From assembly GCA_002914845.1 (NCBI GenBank), contig JXTC01000032.1, positions 686,705-750,704 of the forward strand: a stretch of 64,000 nucleotides of DNA. Reading direction: 5' to 3'. This document shows positions 25,548 to 37,042 of this stretch, piece after piece. Under the pieces are notes generated by a model. The model had not been told where the DNA came from, ran no database searches, and worked only from the letters and a program-made list of their open reading frames with translations. Source of the DNA: Trema orientale (lineage: Eukaryota > Streptophyta > Magnoliopsida > Rosales > Cannabaceae). Position 1 is the stretch's first letter; each line of letters opens with the position of its first letter. Position numbers and translations under genes: made by a program.

Positions 25548-28500
25548 CAATATTGGTTATCGTGTACTTCATATATGCATGTGCTATTTCTGTTCTATAA
25601 GTTTATTCTTTAAGTTATTGCTTGCTGCAGTATTTGCTATCATAACTTTCTAATATATATTGGTTATCGAGTAAGTTATTGATTACAATTTAAACTATGC
25701 ATGTACTTGTAAGATTCTACTTTCAAAACTATGATATGAATATTGGTTATTGTGTACTTCTTATACATATGCACGTTCCCTGTTCTATAGGTTTATTCTT
25801 TAAGTTATTGATTGATACAGTATCAGCTGTCATGACTTTCTAATAAATATTAGTTTTTCCTTTATTACAGTATTTTAAATACTAATATTACATCATTTGA
25901 TCTTTATTAGAATTATTTATGATATCGATTCCCATTTTAAGTCTATATTAGTAGAGGTAATGTAATCTCTGCATTCTATATATATGGTATGTTTTTCATC
26001 TTTATTGTATGGGTAAGTCTGAATACAGTGAATCTTGATTCAGATCTGCTTTTATTCTTGCAGGAATTCTATTGAAGAACAAGAGTATAATCCTTTTTGT
26101 ATTCCTCTTTTGGGTTTTTAGTTTATGCACTATTGTGGTAATACTACTAAACATAGTTGCTGAGAAAGAGAAACAATTGTTTTTTATTTGTCTATGATAT
26201 TTCATTTTATTTGTCTTTAAATATTTTCTTTAATTTTCTTTCTGTTTTTTTAATATTTGTTAATTATTAATTTCTAAGGATTAATTGTGACTCAGGAATA
26301 TGTATAGGAAGGCTACTAGGTGGATTATGTTTTCATTTGTAGTGCCAGCCGACCTGCACTTACGAGGAGTTCTCTCTTTCACTTCACTCTCTCTTAGATT
26401 GACGCAATTCCAGGACTCAGTTAGTTTCTACTCTCTCTATCTCTCCCTCTCTGCCTAATACAATCTCGAGGATATTAAATTGCATGATTCAAATGTCATT
26501 ACTTATGATAACTAAGATGAAAATAGATTGCACTTTAAACTATTCGTATAACTTATAAGATTGGACTTTTCAAAACCATAATATCAATATTAGTTATCGT
26601 GTACCTCATATATGCATGCGCTTTTCCTGTTTTATAAGTTTATTCTTTAACTTATTGATTGCTACAATATTAACTATCATAACTTTCTAATGTATATTTA
26701 TTATCGTGTAAGTTATTGATTGTAATTTAAACAATGATATGAATATTGGTTATCATGTACTTCATATATGTATACGCATTCCATATTCTGTAAATTTATT
26801 TTTTAATTTATTGATTGTTACAGCATCACATGTCATGACTTTGTAATATATATTAATTTGTTCTTTATTGTGGGATTTTAAATACCAATATTATATCCTT
26901 TGATCCTTTTCAGGATCGTTTATGATATCGATTCCCATTTTCTTTCTATATTTAAAAAGGTAATGTAATCCCTGCATTCTCTATCTTTGGTTTATTTTTC
27001 ATCTTTTTTGTATGGGGAAGTCTGAATATAGTGAATCTTGATTTAGTTATGTTTTTACTCTTACAAGAATTCTGTTGAAGAACAAGAGTTTGATTCTTTT
27101 TGTATTCCTCTTATGTTTTTAGTTTATCCAATATTCTGGTAATACTACTAAACATACTTGCTGGGAAAGAGAAACAATTGTTGTTTATTTGTCTAAGATA
27201 TTTTATTTTATTTATCCTTAAATGTTTTCTTTAATTTTCTTTCTGTTTCTTTAATATTTGTTAATTATTAAATTTTAAGGATTGATTGCGATTCAGGAAT
27301 ATGTATAGGAAGGCTAATAGGTGGATTATGTCTTCATTTGGAGCACCAGCTGACCTGCACTCACATGGACTTCTCTCTTTCACTTCATTCTGTCTTGGAT
27401 CGACACAATTTTGGGACTCAGTTAGTTCCTCCCCCTCTCTTTCTCTTTCTAACACAATATTAAAGAGATTAAGTTGAAAGATTCAAATGTCGTCACTTAT
27501 GGTAACTAAGATGAAAATAGGTTGCACTTTAAACTATGCATATAATCTATAAGATTCTACTTTCAAAACCGTGATACTAATATTGGTTATAATGTACTTC
27601 ATATATGCATACGCTTCCCTGTTCTATAAGTTTATTCTTTAAGTTATTGATTGCTATAGTATTAGCTGTCGTAACTTCCTAATATATATTGATTATCATG
27701 TAAGTTATTGATTGCACTTTAAACCATGCATGTACTTGTAAGATTCTGTTTTTAAAGCCTTGATGTGAATATTAGTTATCGTGTACTTCATATCTGTGTG
27801 CTCTTTCCATGTTCTATAAGTTTATGTTTTAAGTTACAGATTGCTACAATATCAGATCTCATGATTTTCTAATATATATTAATTTTTCCTATATTGCAGT
27901 ATTTTAAATACTGATATTACATCCTTTGATCCTTTTCAGGATCATTTATGATATCGATTCTCATTTTCTCTCTATATTTGAAGAGGTAATGTAATCCCTC
28001 TATTCTCTGTCTTTGTTTTCTTTTTCATCTTTCTTGTATGTGGAAGTCTGAATATAGCGAATCTTGATTCAGTTCTGTTTTTATTCCTGCAGGAATTCTG
28101 TTGAAGAACTAGAGTCTGATCCTTTTTATATTCCTCTTTTGGATTTTTGGTTTATTCACTATTGTGGCAATACTATTAAACATAGTTGTTGGGAAAGAGA
28201 AACAATTATTGTTTATTTGTCTATGATATTTCATTTTATTTATCCTTAAATATTTTCTTTAATTTTCTTTCTGTTTCTTTAATATTTATTAACTCTTAAA
28301 TTTAAGAGATTAATTATGACTCGGGAATGTGTATAGGAATGCTACTAGGTGGATTATGTCTTCATTTGGAGCGCCAGCCGACCTGCACTTACATGGACTT
28401 CTCTCTGTCTTGAATCGATACAATTTTGGGACTCAGTTAGTTCCTCCTCCTCTTTTTCTCTTTCTAACACAATCTTGAAGAGATTAAGTTGAAAGATTCA

Positions 28501-30926
28501 AATGTCGTCACTTATGGTAACTAAGATGAAAATAGGTTGCACTTTAAACTATGCGTATAATCTATAAGATTCTACTTTCAAAACCATGATATTAATATTG
28601 GTTATTGTGTACTTCATATATGCATGCGCTTTCTCTGTTCTATAAGTTTATTCTTTAAGTTATTGATTGCTACAGTATCAGCTGTCGTAACTTCCTAATA
28701 TATATTGGTTATCGTGTAAGTTATTGATTGCACTTTAAACCATGTATGTACTTGTAAGATTCTAGTTTTAAAACCGTGATATGAATATTGGTTATCGTGT
28801 ACTTCGTATATGTATGCTCTTTCCATGTTCTATAAGTTTATGTTTTAAGTTACTGATTGCTACAATATCAGTTGTCATGATTTTCTAATACATATTAATT
28901 TTTTCTTTATTATAGTATTTTAAATACTAATATTACATCCTTTGATCCTTATCAGGATCATTTATGATATCGATTCCCATTTTCTCTCTATATTTGAAGA
29001 GGTAATTGAATCCCTGCATTCTCTGTTACTGTTTTGTTTTTCATCTTTCTTGTATGTGGAAGTCTGAATATAGTGAATCTTAATTCAGTTCTGTTTTTAC
29101 TTTCGCAGGAATTCTATTTAAGAACTAGAGCATGATCCTTTTTGTATTCCTCTTTTGGATTTTTAGTTTATCCATTATTGTGGCAATACTATTAAACATA
29201 GTTGTTAGAAAAGAGAAACAATTGTTGTTTATTTGTATATGATATTTTATTTTATTTGTCCTTAAATGTTTTCTTTAATTTTCTTTCTATTTCTTTAATA
29301 TTTGTTAATTCTTAAATTTGAGGGATTGATTATGACTGGGGAATATGTATAGGAATGCTACTAGGTGGATTATGTCATCATTTGGAGCGCCAGCCGACCT
29401 GCACTTACATGGACTTCTCCCTTTCACGTCACTCTGTCTTGGATCGATATAATTTTGGGACACAGTTAGTTCCTCCTCTTTTCTTTCTCTTTCTAACACA
29501 ATCTTGAAGAGATTAAGTCAAAAGATTCTAATGTCGTCACTTATGGTAACTAAGATGAAAAACGTTACACTTGAATCTATAAGATTCTACTTTCAAAACC
29601 GTGATATTAATATTGGTTATTGTGTACTTCATATATGCATGCGCTTTCCCCGTTCTTTAAGTTATTGATTGCTACAGTATCAGCTGTCGAAACTTCCTAA
29701 TATATATTGGTTATCGTGTAAGTTATTGATTACACTTTAAACCATGCATGTACTTATAGGATTCTAATTTTAAAACCTTGATATAAATATTGGTTATCGT
29801 GTACTTCATATATGTATACTCTTTCCATGTTCTATAAGTTTATGTTTTAAGTTACTGATTACTACAGTATCAGATGTCATGATTTTCTAATATATATTAA
29901 TTTCTTCTTTATTATGGTATTTTAAATACTGATATTACATCCTTTGATCCTTATCAGGATCATTTATGATATCGATTCCCATTTTCTCTTTATATTTGAA
30001 GAGGTTATGTAATCCCTGCGTTCTCTGTCTCTATTTTGTTTTTAATCTTTTTTGTATGTGGAAGTCTAAATATAGTGAATCTTGATTTAGTTCTGTTTTT
30101 ATTCTTGCAGGAATTCTGCTAAAGAACTAGAGTCTGATCTTTTTTGTATTCCTCTTTTGGATTTTTAGTTTATCCACTATTGTGGCAATAGTATTGAACA
30201 TAATTGTTGGGAAAGAGAAACAATTGTTGTTTATTTGTCTATGATATTTCAATTTATTTTTCCTTAATTGTTTTCTTTAATTTTCTTTCTGTTTCTTTAA
30301 TATTTGTTAATTCTTAAATTTAAGATATTGATTATGACTCAGGAATGTGTATAGGAATTCTACTAGGTGAATTATGTCTTCATTTGGAGCGACAACCGAC
30401 ATGCACTTACGAAGACTTCTCTCTTTCACTTCACTCTGTGATCGACGCAATTTTAGGACTCAATTAGTTCCTCCTCTCTCTCTCTCTAATTCAATCTTCA
30501 TGAGATTAAATTACATGATTCAAACGTTGTTACTTATGGTAACTAAGTTGAAAATTGGTTGCACTATAAACTATGCATATAACCTATAAGATTCTACTTT
30601 CAAAACCATGATATCAATATTTGTTATAGTGTACTTTATATATGCTTGCACTTTTCCTTTTCTATAAATTTATTTTTTAAGTTATTGATTGCTATAGTAT
30701 TAGCTGTCATAACTTTCTAATATATATTGGTTATTGTGTAAGTTATTGATTTCAATTTAAACCATGCATGTACTTGTAAGATTCTACTTTCAAAACCATG
30801 ATATGAATATTGGTTATCGTGTACTTCATATATGTATGCGCATTCCATGTTCTGTAAGTTCGTTTTTTAAGTTATTGATTGCTACAGTATAAGATATCAT
30901 GATTTTCTCATATATATTAATTTTTT

Positions 30927-31204
30927 TCCCAAGCATCAATTGCATTGATAACTTGGATGTCTTACTCATCCTCCTTGAGCAACGGAGCATCTTCAGCTAA
31001 GAATCTAACAAGATTCAATGTAGTGAGATAGAACAACATCTTTTGCTGACATCTCTTGAAATTCAAACCATCGAATTTCTCTGGTTTTCCAGTATGGCTC
31101 AAAAGAACTGTCACTAGCGCCGTAATGGTAGGCACAGAAGCCACAACGGGGTTCACCGCTGGCTCAATAGAAGGAATATTAGCAGGGTTTAGATTAGTCA
31201 TCAT
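30927..31204 (-). pseudogene. Copia gag N-terminal fragment
   Basis: The frame from 31204 encodes 80 residues with the copia gag signature: KPEKFDGLNFKRCQQKMLFY, then LTTLNLVRFLAEDAP. A TAA follows KEDE. Beyond it the same frame continues as DIQVINAIDAW until 30927, where homology ends at the array border. The family normally continues with the rest of the capsid, a zinc knuckle and pol, all missing here. It is a dead fragment. Confidence 0.85.
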
Positions 31205-31399
31205 TTAAAAAAAAAAGAAATTAAACCATGTGTTAGATTTTGTGTATAAATACCAAAATCTCAAATAAAGTTGAAACTAATAGTACTCAATAGATAATTC
31301 CCAGAAAAGACCACGGAGGGGTCACAATGGTCCCACTTAAAATCCAGCCTCTTTAAACAGAACTTCTCTATTTCGTAACCTGTCAATAACAACAATATT

Positions 31400-31590
31400 T
31401 TTCTAAATTTGAAAACGGTTTCCAGAATTTGAACTATTTTCCACAAGTATAAAAATATACTTTCCAAGTTTGAAAACAGTTTTCCGAATAGGAATTTTTT
31501 TCCAATGTACAAAATATACTATCCAAATTTTGAAAATAATTTCTAAAAATGGAACTGTTTTCTCCAAGTGTAAAATTTCCTAAGACAATT
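31400..31590. repeat. About 60-bp direct repeat, three copies, in copia leader
   Basis: Three diverged copies start near 31405, 31466 and 31525. Each has TTTGAAAA followed by a TTTCC or TTTCT stretch and a TTTTCCA/CTCCAAGT stretch. They lie between the gag start and the putative LTR. Confidence 0.6.
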
Positions 31591-33299
31591 TTTTTTAAAA
31601 AAAAAATTATTTTTCAAGAAAATAAAACTTTCAAGTAACTAAAAGATTCCAAAAAAGTTTTTTTTTAAACAAAATGATTTTAAAGTTGGTTGGAAAAATT
31701 CCAAAATGGTTTCTTTTTTCTTTTTTAAAGAAAAAATTCAAGTAACAAGAAAATTTCTAGAAAGTTTTTTTTTTTCCAAAATATTTTTTAAAAAAAATTA
31801 ATATAAATTGATTACCAAATTACGTTTGAAACTATATATATATAACCTATATAGAAAAACCAAACAAGTAAAGAAAATAGTTACCTTAAACAATTTCCAA
31901 CTAAAATTTTTTTTTAATGCAATACAAAAATTTCTTTCCAAATAAAAAAAGGTAACAAATATATATATAGGTTGCCAATCTAGTAGGTATTTTGTTTTTT
32001 TACTTATGTGTAGGTATTTTTTTTAATCAATTAGATTATATCTAATAGTGATCCAACAGCTATAATGAGGTGCATGAAAAGACGTGCATTATTAATGTTA
32101 TTTCTCTCTCTTATTTTTTATTATAAAAAAATATGCATAATAAATTTTAATTAGTCAAAACAATATTTATATATAGGTAAAAAAAGAAAAAACCTATTAG
32201 ATTGGAGTCCATATATATATAATTAACATGTATAATACAGAATTTTCTATTCAAAGAAAACAGTTATATATATATAAGTAATATCCTTTAACGTAAAAAG
32301 TTTAAAAACGTTAAACGTAACCTTTTATTTTTAAATAGCTAAACCGATATATAAAATATACATATATATAGAAACAAAAATACAAACGGGAAACATCTAA
32401 CGAAAAAAAAAAATTTAGTGATTAAGCGTTGAAAAAAACAATAGCATAGTCAAAATATTTTTTTTTAACGCAAAAGAAAACAAAAACTCCAAAAACTCCA
32501 GCAACCCATTCGTCCTTAAAGAAGAATCTGTTTTAAGTTGTTAGCCAAAGTATGTATATATATAATATATAAAAGAACAAACAAAGCACCAGAGTTTCAA
32601 TAGAATAATAAAATAACAATAATAATACCAAAACAATAGGACATTCAAATAATAAGGAAGAACCGAGGCTTGTGTTTCACACAATCTCCTTAAAACAAAT
32701 TCGCCTCCTCTCGGTCGGTGCTTAAGGTTGTTAGGCGTCTCTCTCAGGATACAATGGTTGATGGTGATTGTCGCACCACAAGCACTACTCTGGTGAACTG
32801 AAAGAAAATGTCCAAATTCTACCACACTGAGGCCTATACTATAGAGAACTTTGAGAAGAGAAGAAAGACAAGTAAAAGAGAAAGACTTCTTCTGAGTGTA
32901 TCCTTCTGAAGGAAGGAAGAGTCAATTTATAGATTTCATATGGGAGCCATTGAAAATTTAGAATTAACTAAGATTAAATTCCAAATAAAACATTTTATAC
33001 AAAATGTTTAAGCGTTTAGAAACCGATTAGTTTTCAAAATAATTTTAATTTAAACTAGATTAAATTTTATAACTCACCAAAAATGTTTTACACAAAAACG
33101 TTTAAGCATAAAACTGACCTATTTTCTTAAACAAATTTAATCTATACTAGATTAAATTTTGTAACTCCAAAATAAATTTGGCAATTCTAAATTTAGTCTG
33201 ACAGTTTCATTTTTCCAATAATTATAACATTGCATTGAATGATTATTTTTGTATTATGTATATGCTAAATTATAACATCAGTATAATGAAATAGCGTTG

Positions 33300-34030
33300 T
33301 GTTGGAGAATTACTCGTAGCAAAATGATAGAATTTGCTATGTAGCTTGAAAAAGGATCTCATAGCAAAATGATCGAATTTTGGGCTCATCTTAAGTAAAT
33401 CTCGTTTTTCAATTACTGTACCAAAATGATCGATATATCAATGTATATACTTAGTATAAAATATGATGTACACAGCACAAAAGTTAACACACTCAATACA
33501 TAAACTGAAGGTGATATATAAGTAGATATTCAAAGTATACAAATATATGTACCCAGCCATTTAGCCATAAAAGAGAGAAATGGATATTTATTAAGATAAA
33601 GTTAGAAAAAGGACATACACTCTAATTTCCCCTTAAAAAAATGACAACTATTTGAAGAGGCCCAAAATTAGGTCATTTTGCTAAAAACTTTTTGGTTTTT
33701 TAGGAAATCTTTCAATTTAGCTAAATTTGTTTTTAGGGCCATATAGAAATATGACTAAATTTTGGGCCCAATTTAAGTAAATGTCCCTTTGTCAAATGTT
33801 ATAGCAAAATATCTGCTATATATGCTTATATACCAAGTATAAAACTTGATATACCAAGTATAAAAAGGTATAAACCTAGTACATTTCAGCACAGTAACTA
33901 AAATTGGTAAATATGTTTATCTACCAAGCGTAAAAATATATATACCTGGACATTTAACTATAAAATTTAAAAAATGGACATCTACTTAATCAAATTTAAA
34001 ATATTGGTCATCCACCTAAATTTCTCTTGT
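33300..34030 (+). repeat. Dispersed repeat family, two adjacent copies
   Basis: Two related stretches, about 33318-33640 and about 33655-34030, share AAATTTTGGGC, TTAAGTAAAT, TATACCAAGTATAAAA and a CCATTTA..TATAAAA.. stretch. A third, inverted copy lies near 63450-63690. The family is unidentified, with no coding capacity. Confidence 0.5.
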
Positions 34031-34295
34031 TTTTACTTAAATCTACCACTTTTGTTGTTGAAATGCTAATATTAGTCTTCAACTTGCTCATGGGGTTATT
34101 TATGTAATTTACATGTCCAAATTGGTATTTATTGGAGCACAAAATTGTCATGTTAAATTTAAGCTTATAAAAAAATAGTTGTCCAGTCTAATTAGTTGAT
34201 CTATCAAGTATGAAGGGGAACCTGATAATGACAAAAGAACTACGGACATGAACGAAATAGTAAGACAAATTACTACAGTCATCTATTTATGTATG

Positions 34296-34476
34296 AATAA
34301 TGCTATGGGGCACCAGTGGTGCCCAGCACCACAATGACGTGTTAGTCTGTCATTGGCTAATCATAATTATAATTCAGGTGGAGCCCATGTGGGACCCAGT
34401 TTTTTAATTAAATCATCCAGTGATAGACAGATATGTATTGTGGTGCTGGCACCACTGGTGCCTTATAGCATTGCTC
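34296..34476. mobile_element. 181-bp MITE with 10-bp target duplication
   Basis: Long terminal inverted repeats begin AATGCTATGGGGCACCAGTG on the left and, read from the other strand, AATGCTATAAGGCACCAGTG on the right. Both continue through GCACCACAAT. The element is flanked by a perfect TTTATGTATG at 34286-34295 and 34477-34486. A 9-10 bp duplication fits a Mutator-type non-autonomous element. No coding capacity. Confidence 0.85.
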
Positions 34477-34980
34477 TTTATGTATGGAGAATTTTCTTTT
34501 CTTTTTCATTTTTTTTTTTTTTTTTTTGAAAGGATGTATGGGAAATTTTGGGATAAGACAGTTTTAGCTCGCAAAAGATTGGAATACTAATACGAAGAAG
34601 TCAATGAATTATTTATTCTTCCGTTAGGAAAAAGATAACAACAAAGTTTCTTTTTTAAAATGAATTCAGAACTCCATTCTTATCCGTTAGAGGCACCCAA
34701 AATATATATATTATATATATATATATATATTTGATAAAGAATACAATGCATATTTTGATTGTTATTATTTAGCTAATTAAATTACGATGAATATGGATTG
34801 CCAAGGATGTAGATAACTCTGAAATGATGCCTTACAGCTTAGGAACATTTCAGTGGCAAAACTAAGATACCAATTCCAACGAAGGCAAATATAGGATCCC
34901 TCCAGCGAAAAACTAAAATTTTTAGTATATTTTCTATAAAAACTTGGACATAAATACAACATAGCTAGCTAATTAATAAT

Positions 34981-35373
34981 GGGTTTCTAACACTTATAAC
35001 TACAAAAACCGAAAAAAAATTACAAATATACAGAAGTCATACTTTTTTCCAATTTTCATACGGTTTTAATTAGGAAAAATATCACTTTTTAAAAAATATT
35101 AAAAAAATACCAATTTTAAAGTAGTTACTGGTTACCAGTTTCTGGAAACTGGTTACTAGTTACTGGTTACTAGTTATATTAGTTACTAATTATCAGTTTC
35201 CAAAAATTAGTTATCAGAAACCAGTTACTATTTTAAAAAATGATATTTTTCTAAATATTTTTTAAAAAAACAGTATTTTTCTAATAAAAACCGTACCGCA
35301 CCTTAAAAAATATAAAATCACCGTATTTTTAAAAAAAAAATTTCTAAAACACTGTATATTATGTAATTTCCCC
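34981..35373. mobile_element. 393-bp MULE-type MITE with 9-bp target duplication
   Basis: The element starts GGGTTTCTAACAC and ends TAATTTCCCC. It is flanked by a perfect ATTAATAAT at 34972-34980 and 35374-35382. Inside, inverted stretches (CATACGGTTTTAATTAGG and TTTCTAATAAAAACCGTA) enclose a core made of GTTACTGGTTACCAGTTTC-like words. The element at 50889-51246 belongs to the same family. A 9-bp duplication indicates mobilisation by a Mutator-like transposase. Confidence 0.85.
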
Positions 35374-35382
35374 ATTAATAAT

Positions 35383-36009
35383 TAGCTCGCTAAAATCTGT
35401 TATTGACGGTGCGATTAACAGAATGATATCGAACCGGACCTATATTATTGTCATTTTTATTATAAGCATTTTCTACGAATGACATAAGACCAACAATAGA
35501 CAACTTGGAGGTCCTGCTGAGTTGAAAAAAAAAAAAAGAACGTGACAAATGAGGAAACAATGCCTTAAACCTCTCCTTAGTTACTAAGTTAATTATTAAA
35601 GAAGTACTTTTAGTACAACTACGTTCCCTACGTACTAAAACAGTCATCTTCGGCTCCTTCCTATCTATATTTGACATTCTCAACAGTTAAAAAGAGGGCG
35701 TTCATTAACTTATATATGGAGGAGAAATATTGAAGTTTGGGATAAAGGAAAAAAGAGATCGATGAGAATCAAAAAAGGTAGACGAAGAAAAATAGCTTTT
35801 ACCAAAACACCTGCATTTATAGTTAAATAATTATATTTAACCTGGTCATGTTCCATAATGTTTTTAGTACCATATTCTGAATTTGTAATTATAAAGCTGA
35901 AATGCTCATCATAAAAAATGTCAAGTTCTAGCTGAAATTATGTAATAAACGAACTACTACTTTTTACTTTCTTAAATTAAAAATATAGAGTATTTCATTG
36001 ATAAACTAT
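35383..36009. other. Intergenic, no gene seen
   Basis: This AT-rich spacer lies between two small mobile elements. A 97-codon open frame on the minus strand (35390-35683) has no recognisable domain and starts in low-complexity sequence. I do not call it a gene. Confidence 0.4.
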
Positions 36010-36373
36010 GAGCTTGTTTGGTTCACCCACATTTAAATGGGTGTATTTAAATAAAAGTTGTGGAATGAGTTACAATTAGAATAAGAGACGTTTGAAGTGA
36101 AATAAAGTAGAATAAGTTGTAATTAGAATATGAGACATTAGAATTAACTATTTAAAAATATCTTCTAGGCTCCATTCTTATGCTAAGACACAAAAAACTC
36201 ATTCTAATAGTTGATGTGATTGATGGATCATTTGATCAATGAAAAAACTGAATTGTTGAAATAAATACTCATTCTAAGAAATCATTTGAATGGAAAAACT
36301 AAAATTATTGAAACAAACATTCATTCCAATAAGTTTTTCATTTGAATGGAATAAAATTGGTGAAACAAACGCC
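36010..36373. mobile_element. Probable TIR element / MITE
   Basis: The left end GAGCTTGTTTGGTTCACC and the right end (read on the other strand) GGCGTTTGTTTCACC are imperfect inverted repeats, and both lead into ATTTAAATGG/CATTCAAATG. Internal sequence is AT-rich and non-coding. I could not find a clear target duplication beyond TAT, so the superfamily (PIF or hAT) is open. Confidence 0.45.
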
Positions 36374-37042
36374 TATATTTACTTTGAGTTGATGCATTAT
36401 TAGTTTAACTCATGTTAGTGCCTGTATTTACAATAAATAACGCATAATTGGTTAGACTTTTTGCCCTTTGGCGTGCTTTGATCACTGATTATGACAAAGA
36501 GATCAATTATCACAGCATACGAATATCAGAAATTCCACCTAACACACTATACCCATGATTTTAGTTAATGCTCTAATTTCGTGAATGAAAATGACTCCAT
36601 TAAATTTAAATACTACACTTCGTCATATATAACAGTAGGTATATATGGTCTGTCTTTATTTCCAATTAAAAAATAGACGACTTCTTTCACAGCCATACAG
36701 ACCCTGCCCACTCACATGAGATAGGACCCTTTTGAACCAAAAAAAGAAAATTCGAAAAAATAAATGAAAAAGGAAAAAAAAAAAAAAGAAAAAGAAAAAA
36801 GGAGGAGGCCTTTGAATATAGAAAAACACAAGGATTACTATAATAACATTACAGATTCTTACGTACATGATACAAATACACAAAGCCAAAGAGCATGAAG
36901 TTGAAAGCATAACAAACTTGGCTTGTTCTTTTTCTTCTTTTTATCTAATTAGAAACAGCGGCCACAAAAAGACAAGCATCAATCATGTTGTTGTTTTTGT
37001 TCCTTGAAGTCAACGGGTCCACGATCATGATCATGATGATCA
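36374..37042. other. Spacer and 3' untranslated region of PIP1
   Basis: The part next to the stop codon (about 36830-37042) is the likely 3' UTR of the aquaporin. It includes a GATCATGATCATGATGATCAT stretch just after the stop. An A-rich/GA-rich run at about 36740-36800 follows. No other gene is seen. Confidence 0.5.

Larger units (their letters stand above)
8210..30926 (+). repeat. Tandem array of about 23 units of a 1.03-kb macrosatellite
   Basis: Direct repeats were counted at the block that follows a TTTTAG-like acceptor (GGATTGATTGTGACTC). Starts: 8210, 9183, 10221, 11248, 12284, 13274, 14303, 15351, 16518, 17522, 18568, 19580, 20619, 21657, 22465, 23461, 24489, 25363, 26279, 27280, 28307, 29323 and 30325 (last one partial). 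Most spacings are 973-1048 bp. Exceptions are 1167 (unit at 15351), 808 (21657), 874 (24489) and 916 (25363). Unit order: acceptor; exon-like block of about 160 bp; (CT)n; half-repeat 1; half-repeat 2; palindrome GATCCTTATCAGGATC; remnant of exon-1 end with donor GAAGAGGTAATG; intron-like AT-rich part. All units share one orientation. Units from about 27.3 kb onward look most alike, suggesting recent growth at that end. I know of no named family for it. Confidence 0.95.
30927..33203 (-). mobile_element. Truncated Ty1/copia retrotransposon (5' end only)
   Basis: On the minus strand the order is: probable LTR start at 33203 (TGTCAGACTAAATTTAG); AT-rich U3 with two internal direct repeats carrying CTAGATTAAATTTT; a TATA-like TCTATAAATTGACTC near 32925; a transcribed leader; then gag from 31204. 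The element stops at 30927, where it meets the tandem array, so most of gag, all of pol and the 3' LTR are missing. I did not find a convincing tRNA primer-binding site, so the LTR/leader border is uncertain. The gag homology makes the copia assignment firm; the LTR end is an inference. Confidence 0.65.

Noticed and set aside
8210..30926. CRISPR-like regular repeat array
   Set aside because: Units are about 1 kb, lack unique spacers between short identical repeats, and lie in a plant nuclear context.
32541..32825. 94-codon minus-strand frame in the copia leader/LTR
   Set aside because: The position between putative LTR and gag and the lack of any protein similarity indicate LTR/leader sequence, not a gene.
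36656..36910. 84-codon frame on the minus strand rich in Phe
   Set aside because: It lies in the likely 3' UTR and GA/TC-rich flank of the aquaporin and is low-complexity, with no domain.
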